From Magnetococcales bacterium (GTDB lineage Bacteria > Pseudomonadota > Magnetococcia > Magnetococcales > DC0425bin3), in assembly GCA_015231175.1 (NCBI GenBank), contig JADGBZ010000032.1:1-37631 (forward strand): 37,631 nt of DNA, given 5' to 3'. The stretch's first letter is position 1, and every line of letters starts with the position of its first letter. The notes beneath the pieces are model-generated. The model saw only the letters and a program-made list of their open reading frames with translations, did no database searches and was not told the origin of the DNA. Below, piece after piece: positions 34,157 to 37,631 of the stretch. Both the position numbers and the translations under genes were made by a program.

Positions 34157-34603
34157 TCAGGCGCGAATGTTGACAAACTTCGCTCGCTCGTTTGCGGTCT
34201 CTTCGGAATCCCCTTGGCGGGTATTCTTACGGTATTGGCTCAGAGCAGCGGGGACATTTCTGATCAGCCGCCGACCGGCAAAGAGCGGGGAAGCGAGGAC
34301 AGCCACCTCATCGGCAGGCACATCGACCTCTGGATCTGGCGGGGAGGATTGACTGGCCGGATCGCGATGTTGCCGCCGGGGAGGGTCGTTCACATCACGC
34401 TGGCGGGGTTTGGGCTGCCAGACGACGGCGTCCTTTTGGGATGACTGTTGTGCCTGGGGCGGTGTGGCACCAGGCACGAAACGGGTCTCCAACTGTTCCG
34501 CATTGTTGGTACGGGCTTGATGCACGGCCACCTGCAGGTTGGTTTGCTCCTGTAGAGGTGGCGTCGATCCATGGACAAAAGTGCTGGGAATGGCGTTCAA
34601 CAT
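34157..34603 (-). CDS. Hypothetical Pro/Gln-rich protein
   Basis: The 148-aa product (MLNAIPSTFVHGSTPPLQEQTNLQVAVHQARTNN) has a central KPRQRDVNDPPRRQHRDPASQSSPPDPEVDVPADE stretch, clearly disordered, and ends ERAKFVNIRA. No signal or membrane segment and no strong ribosome site. It diverges from the leuA leader. The tail faintly resembles the VSVNLYA end of the tandem paralogs, which may be chance. Gene status is moderate. Confidence 0.4.
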   Translation of the reverse strand: MLNAIPSTFVHGSTPPLQEQTNLQVAVHQARTNNAEQLETRFVPGATPPQAQQSSQKDAVVWQPKPRQRDVNDPPRRQHRDPASQSSPPDPEVDVPADEVAVLASPLFAGRRLIRNVPAALSQYRKNTRQGDSEETANERAKFVNIRA

Positions 34604-34772
34604 GGCAAGAATCCCGGACGAGTCTCATGTCAATCGAGTCGTTTGCCCGCACTTTGCGATACACCGACAAGACCCGGAACGATGATCGCACGGAGCGAGG
34701 GTTACTTCAAGCACTATTTCCGGGGTGGCGAGGGTCGGTGCATTTGAAATGGCGTGCTTGCGATTGCCCTGC

Positions 34773-34801
34773 TTGACATCCTCACGGACCTTCCCTACCA
34801 T
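34773..34801 (+). promoter_or_regulatory. Sigma-70-type promoter of the leu leader
   Basis: TTGACA (34773-34778), 17-base spacer, TACCAT (34796-34801). The predicted transcription start coincides with the ATG of the leader peptide at 34808. Confidence 0.6.
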
Positions 34802-34807
34802 CGGCCC

Positions 34808-34900
34808 ATGATCGTCATCCGCCTGTCTCTCAGCCTGCGACTTTGTGGCACCCTTTTGGGCGCCAACGGGGGTTTGCGGTTTGTGGAGGCAGCACGGTAG
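34808..34900 (+). CDS. Leucine-rich leader peptide of the leuA attenuator
   Basis: The 30-codon ORF (MIVIRLSLSLRLCGTLLGAN, then GGLRFVEAAR) has seven Leu codons, clustered at positions 6-17, plus Ile and Val codons at 2-4. It is followed by a terminator hairpin and then leuA, the classical layout of leu attenuation: stalling at Leu codons would favour an antiterminator and allow leuA expression. There is no Shine-Dalgarno site; the promoter is so close that the mRNA is probably leaderless. I did not resolve the antiterminator helix. Confidence 0.7.
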   Translation: MIVIRLSLSLRLCGTLLGANGGLRFVEAAR

Positions 34901-34929
34901 GGTTTTTGCGACACCGAGCGATTTTCCAG

Positions 34930-34970
34930 AGGCCATGCCCCCCCCCGGGGGACATGGCCTTTTTGTTTGT
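34930..34970 (+). terminator. Attenuator terminator upstream of leuA
   Basis: AGGCCATG (34930-34937) and CATGGCCT (34953-34960) pair, extended by CCCC/GGGG inside, followed by TTTTTGTTTGT. It lies 30 bases after the leader-peptide stop and about 145 bases before leuA. Confidence 0.8.
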
Positions 34971-35113
34971 CCATGGCCGAGGAGATTGTTCATGCCTGCA
35001 TGTCATTGTTTGTTGCGACTTCCCATCGGCCGCTGCGGCAAATTGTCGTGGCGCGTCAGCGGCCTCGTTGCAACCATGTCCCATGACCTCAATCCACCAC
35101 GGAGAGTTGCTCG

Positions 35114-36796
35114 ATGTTGACCCAAGCCAGTCGCAAATACCAACCCGCTCCACCCATCCCCATGGCCATACGGCAATGGCCAGCCAACATCATCACGCAA
35201 GCCCCCCGCTGGTGCAGCATTGACCTGCGGGATGGAAACCAGGCCCTGGCTACGCCCATGCGTCCGGCCCACAAGGCCAGCATGTATCATATGCTGATCA
35301 AGATGGGATTTCGGGAGATCGAGGCTGGATTTCCAGCCGCTTCCCAGGATGATTTCGATTTTATCCGCCATCTGGTCGACGTGGCCACCGATGCCGAGGC
35401 GATCCAGGTGCTCACCTCGGCCCGGAGTGAGCACATCCAACGCACCTTTGCCGCCTTGCAGGGCATGCCGCGTGCGGTGGTCCATTTTTACATCTCGACT
35501 TCCCCACAACAGCGGCGATTGGTGTTTGGGGTGGATGAAGCGACCCTGATCCAACGCGCCATTGCTGCTGCCGATATCATCCGCTCCCTGGCTGAACGGC
35601 AACCTGACACCCAATGGAGCTTTGAATTTACCCCGGAGAGCTTCACTGCCACTGAACCGGAGTTTGCGTTGGCTATTTGTGAGGCTGTCATCAAGGTTTG
35701 GGAACCCACACCGGAACATAAGGTCATCCTCAACCTCCCGGCCACGGTCGAGGTTGCCTCACCTAACCGCTATGCCGACCAGATTGAATGGTTTGGCAAT
35801 CACATCTCCCGACGGGATGCCGTGGTGCTCTCCATCCACCCCCACAATGACCGAGGATGTGCCGTGGCAGCCGCCGAACTTGCCTTGTTGGCAGGAGCGG
35901 AACGGGTCGAGGGATCCCTGTTCGGCAACGGTGAACGCACCGGCAATCTGGATCTGGTTACCCTGGCCATGAATCTGCACAGTCAGGGAATCGCCACCGG
36001 GCTGGATTTTTCCAACATGCCGGAGATCGCAGCATGTTATCAGGCCTGCACCCGGCAGGAGGTCACCCCCCGGCACCCCTATGTCGGCGAGTTGGTTTTT
36101 ACAGCCTTCTCCGGCTCCCACCAAGACGCCATCCGCAAGGGACTGGCTGCCTATCGACCGGAAAATATTTGGGATGTGCCTTATCTCCCCGTCGATCCCC
36201 GGGATCTGGGATTCGATCTCTCCAGAATCGTTCGGGTCAACAGCCAGTCCGGCAAGGCAGGTGCGGCATTTTTACTGGAACAGGCCATGGGTATCATCCT
36301 GCCCCGCTGGTTGGAACCGGAGTTTGCCAGTGAGGTACAACGGGCCACCGACCAGAGTGGCCAAGAGTTGACGGGGCCGGAAGTTGCGGAACTCTTCGCG
36401 CAAACCCTGTTGCACCCCGTCGACGATGTGGTGTTGAACAGTTACCGCTTGTCACGGCATGGTTGGTGTCAAATCCACCTGCAACTGACCGTACACGGTG
36501 TTGCCAAAGAGATTCAGGGGGAGGGCAATGGTCCGATCGATGCAGCCTGCCATGCCTTGCCTGGTCCTTGGCAGGTGCAACGCTATGAAGAACATGCCCT
36601 GGATACAGGCAGTCACGCCCGTGCCATCTCCTTCATGGCCCTGAAAAGCGATGTCGGCCCCTGTACTGTTTGGTCTGGAGCCGGCATCCACGAGGATATC
36701 GTGGCCGCATCCCTCAACGCCCTGGTAGTGGCCATCAACCGATCTCTTACCGCCCAGGATCTAACGACCCGGGAGGCCATCCTGGCCCGATGGTGA
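35114..36796 (+). CDS. leuA: 2-isopropylmalate synthase
   Basis: The 560-aa enzyme condenses acetyl-CoA with 2-oxoisovalerate, the first committed step of leucine synthesis. The HMGL-like TIM barrel shows APRWCSIDLRDGNQALATPM (catalytic Arg and metal-binding Asp), the metal-binding VLSIHPHNDRGCAVAAAELA, and AERVEGSLFGNGERTGN. The C-terminal LeuA dimer domain (about residues 430-560: GWCQIHLQLTVHGVAKEIQGEG ... LVVAINRSL) is the leucine feedback site. The N-terminus and length are of the long type seen in actinobacteria, fungi and some proteobacteria. GGAGAG precedes the ATG. It is preceded by an attenuator. Confidence 0.96.
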   Translation: MLTQASRKYQPAPPIPMAIRQWPANIITQAPRWCSIDLRDGNQALATPMRPAHKASMYHMLIKMGFREIEAGFPAASQDDFDFIRHLVDVATDAEAIQVLTSARSEHIQRTFAALQGMPRAVVHFYISTSPQQRRLVFGVDEATLIQRAIAAADIIRSLAERQPDTQWSFEFTPESFTATEPEFALAICEAVIKVWEPTPEHKVILNLPATVEVASPNRYADQIEWFGNHISRRDAVVLSIHPHNDRGCAVAAAELALLAGAERVEGSLFGNGERTGNLDLVTLAMNLHSQGIATGLDFSNMPEIAACYQACTRQEVTPRHPYVGELVFTAFSGSHQDAIRKGLAAYRPENIWDVPYLPVDPRDLGFDLSRIVRVNSQSGKAGAAFLLEQAMGIILPRWLEPEFASEVQRATDQSGQELTGPEVAELFAQTLLHPVDDVVLNSYRLSRHGWCQIHLQLTVHGVAKEIQGEGNGPIDAACHALPGPWQVQRYEEHALDTGSHARAISFMALKSDVGPCTVWSGAGIHEDIVAASLNALVVAINRSLTAQDLTTREAILARW

Positions 36797-36834
36797 GAAA
36801 TCTCCGTTCGGGCTTATCTTGCCCGTAACCATTC

Positions 36835-36936
36835 ACCACCCGCCAACGAATCGGGGTCCAGGGGGCTGGCTCCCTGGCTTTGTCCAGGGCAGCGCCCTGG
36901 TGGGGTTCGGGGCGAAGACCTGACAAAGGCTTTCGT
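36835..36936 (-). repeat. MITE copy E, truncated
   Basis: Reverse orientation. The left end GTAACCATTCACCACCC is well kept, then GGGGTCCAGGGGGCTGGCTC, GCCCTGGTGGGGTTCGGGGC and GACAAAGGCTTTC. Homology then stops, so the other terminal repeat is lost. It lies 38 bases after the leuA stop. Confidence 0.8.
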
Positions 36937-37039
36937 GCTCTCAGGGCGAGCGGGAGGTTTTGGTGCCGGCCAAGCCGAAGTAGGGAGCAGAGGTTTTTTT
37001 CCTCTTCGACAGCCCCCTGGCATCCAGTTGTGGCGGACC

Positions 37040-37630
37040 TCACAGGAAAACATCGTCGATCGACTTGGCCTCCAAAATGTTTTCCATCCACCGCCTGATG
37101 GCTTCCAGGTCGGCATTGGCCAATTTGCTGTGGACCCACTCCGGTACGGACTGGAAGCGGCGTTCAACGAGCCGGAGCAAGGATCGCGTCTCCCCGTCGC
37201 GAAGGCCCTCTTGTCTACCCTCTTGTCTGCCTTTCTGCTCACCGATCAGGAATCCCTCTTGCCGTGCGACGGTAAGAGCCCCCCGCGCATCCTGGATGGC
37301 GATGCCAGCTTTATCGTAATACTCGTGCTCCTCCTTGGTCATGTTGGCTACCCGGGCCTTTTCGAAGGCATGTCGAATGGGCTCGGTACGGATCTGGTCA
37401 GGTACCCCTTCCATGGTTCCGGCAAACTTGATGAACCAGATCCATTGGTCCAACACGCCGGTCAGATTTTCCAAGGTTTTGGTGAATTTTGGTAACTCGA
37501 TGAAGTAGTACAGGATCTCCTGCAAAAACGCTTGCCCGGTGATGGTTTCCCGTGCTTCATGGCGGGAAACGCAGTGGGCGGTCCTGGAGAGGTGGCGGGG
37601 GGAGTTCATGGAACGGATGATCCGGCCCAT
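37040..37630 (-). CDS. Rpn-family (PD-(D/E)XK) putative nuclease, partial
   Basis: The visible 196 residues match the C-terminal half of Rpn or YhgA-type recombination-promoting nucleases: YYFIELPKFTKTLENLTGVLDQWIWFIKFAG, EPIRHAFEKARVANMTKEEHEYYD, then the charged repeat KGRQEGRQEGLRDGE and a helical end. The catalytic PD-(D/E)XK core would lie upstream, beyond the window edge. The ATG at the border may be internal. The first 30 residues (RHLSRTAHCVSRHEAR) do not look like the family, so a frameshift or degradation is possible. Confidence 0.6.
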   Translation of the reverse strand: MGRIIRSMNSPRHLSRTAHCVSRHEARETITGQAFLQEILYYFIELPKFTKTLENLTGVLDQWIWFIKFAGTMEGVPDQIRTEPIRHAFEKARVANMTKEEHEYYDKAGIAIQDARGALTVARQEGFLIGEQKGRQEGRQEGLRDGETRSLLRLVERRFQSVPEWVHSKLANADLEAIRRWMENILEAKSIDDVFL

Positions 37631-37631
37631 C

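Noticed and set aside
34625-34993. 122-codon minus frame upstream of leuA
   Set aside because: Antisense to the leader peptide and attenuator, which explain the sequence better.
1-37631. CRISPR arrays and tRNA or rRNA genes
   Set aside because: No regularly spaced direct repeats and no cloverleaf or rRNA-like segments were seen on either strand.

Overview
The window is a GC-rich proteobacterial chromosome segment. A reverse-Dsr sulfur-oxidation cluster (dsrN-dsrE-dsrF-dsrH-dsrJ-dsrO-dsrP), a type II secretion core (gspC-D-E-F), htpG, kup, hemH and leuA point to a sulfur-oxidising proteobacterium. I lean toward an alphaproteobacterial or Magnetococcia-like lineage, but no marker here proves that.

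Layout. Positions 1-3180 are a decayed mobile region: a C5-methyltransferase remnant with its catalytic Cys changed to Arg, an N-terminally cut HicB antitoxin, an XRE antitoxin tail, a BRO-family antirepressor, and an IS1-like element that is interrupted by a 147-bp MITE and abuts a second transposase remnant. Next come a small membrane protein and htpG with a good sigma-32-type promoter, then a broken HicBA-like pair. The minus-strand block 6.3-15.1 kb reads gspC-gspD-gspE-gspF, a TPR glycosyltransferase and a hypothetical gene. The minus-strand block 15.3-20.4 kb is the dsr cluster, closed by a clear terminator. hemH diverges from dsrN. An ankyrin protein, a small ORF, kup, parA and a cnoX-like gene follow. 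From 26.4 to 30.7 kb, on the minus strand, are a frameshifted second ParA gene, a truncated ATP-binding regulator, and a two-gene unit (109 aa plus a 701-aa possibly P47/TULIP-like protein). From 31.3 to 32.9 kb lie two tandem paralogous genes of unknown function with a conserved leader. The right end has a small Cys-rich protein, an HPP membrane protein, a proline/glutamine-rich protein, leuA behind an attenuator, and part of an Rpn-type nuclease.

How parts work together. DsrEFH relays persulfide sulfur, DsrJOP is the periplasmic and membrane half of the DsrMKJOP complex, and DsrN amidates siroheme for DsrAB. dsrA, dsrB, dsrC, dsrM, dsrK and dsrL are not in the window. GspC-F form the secretin, its inner-membrane connector, the ATPase and the platform of a type II machine; its pseudopilins are elsewhere.

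Most interesting signals: (1) a dispersed MITE family with five copies plus fragments, one copy showing a perfect 17-bp inverted repeat and a perfect 8-bp target duplication; (2) a leucine attenuator upstream of leuA whose 30-aa leader peptide has 7 Leu codons and may be leaderless; (3) the tandem paralogs, both preceded by a conserved hairpin and an ACCTCC segment able to pair with their own ribosome-binding sites; (4) the split, reordered dsr cluster; (5) the two-gene unit beside an AT-rich island.
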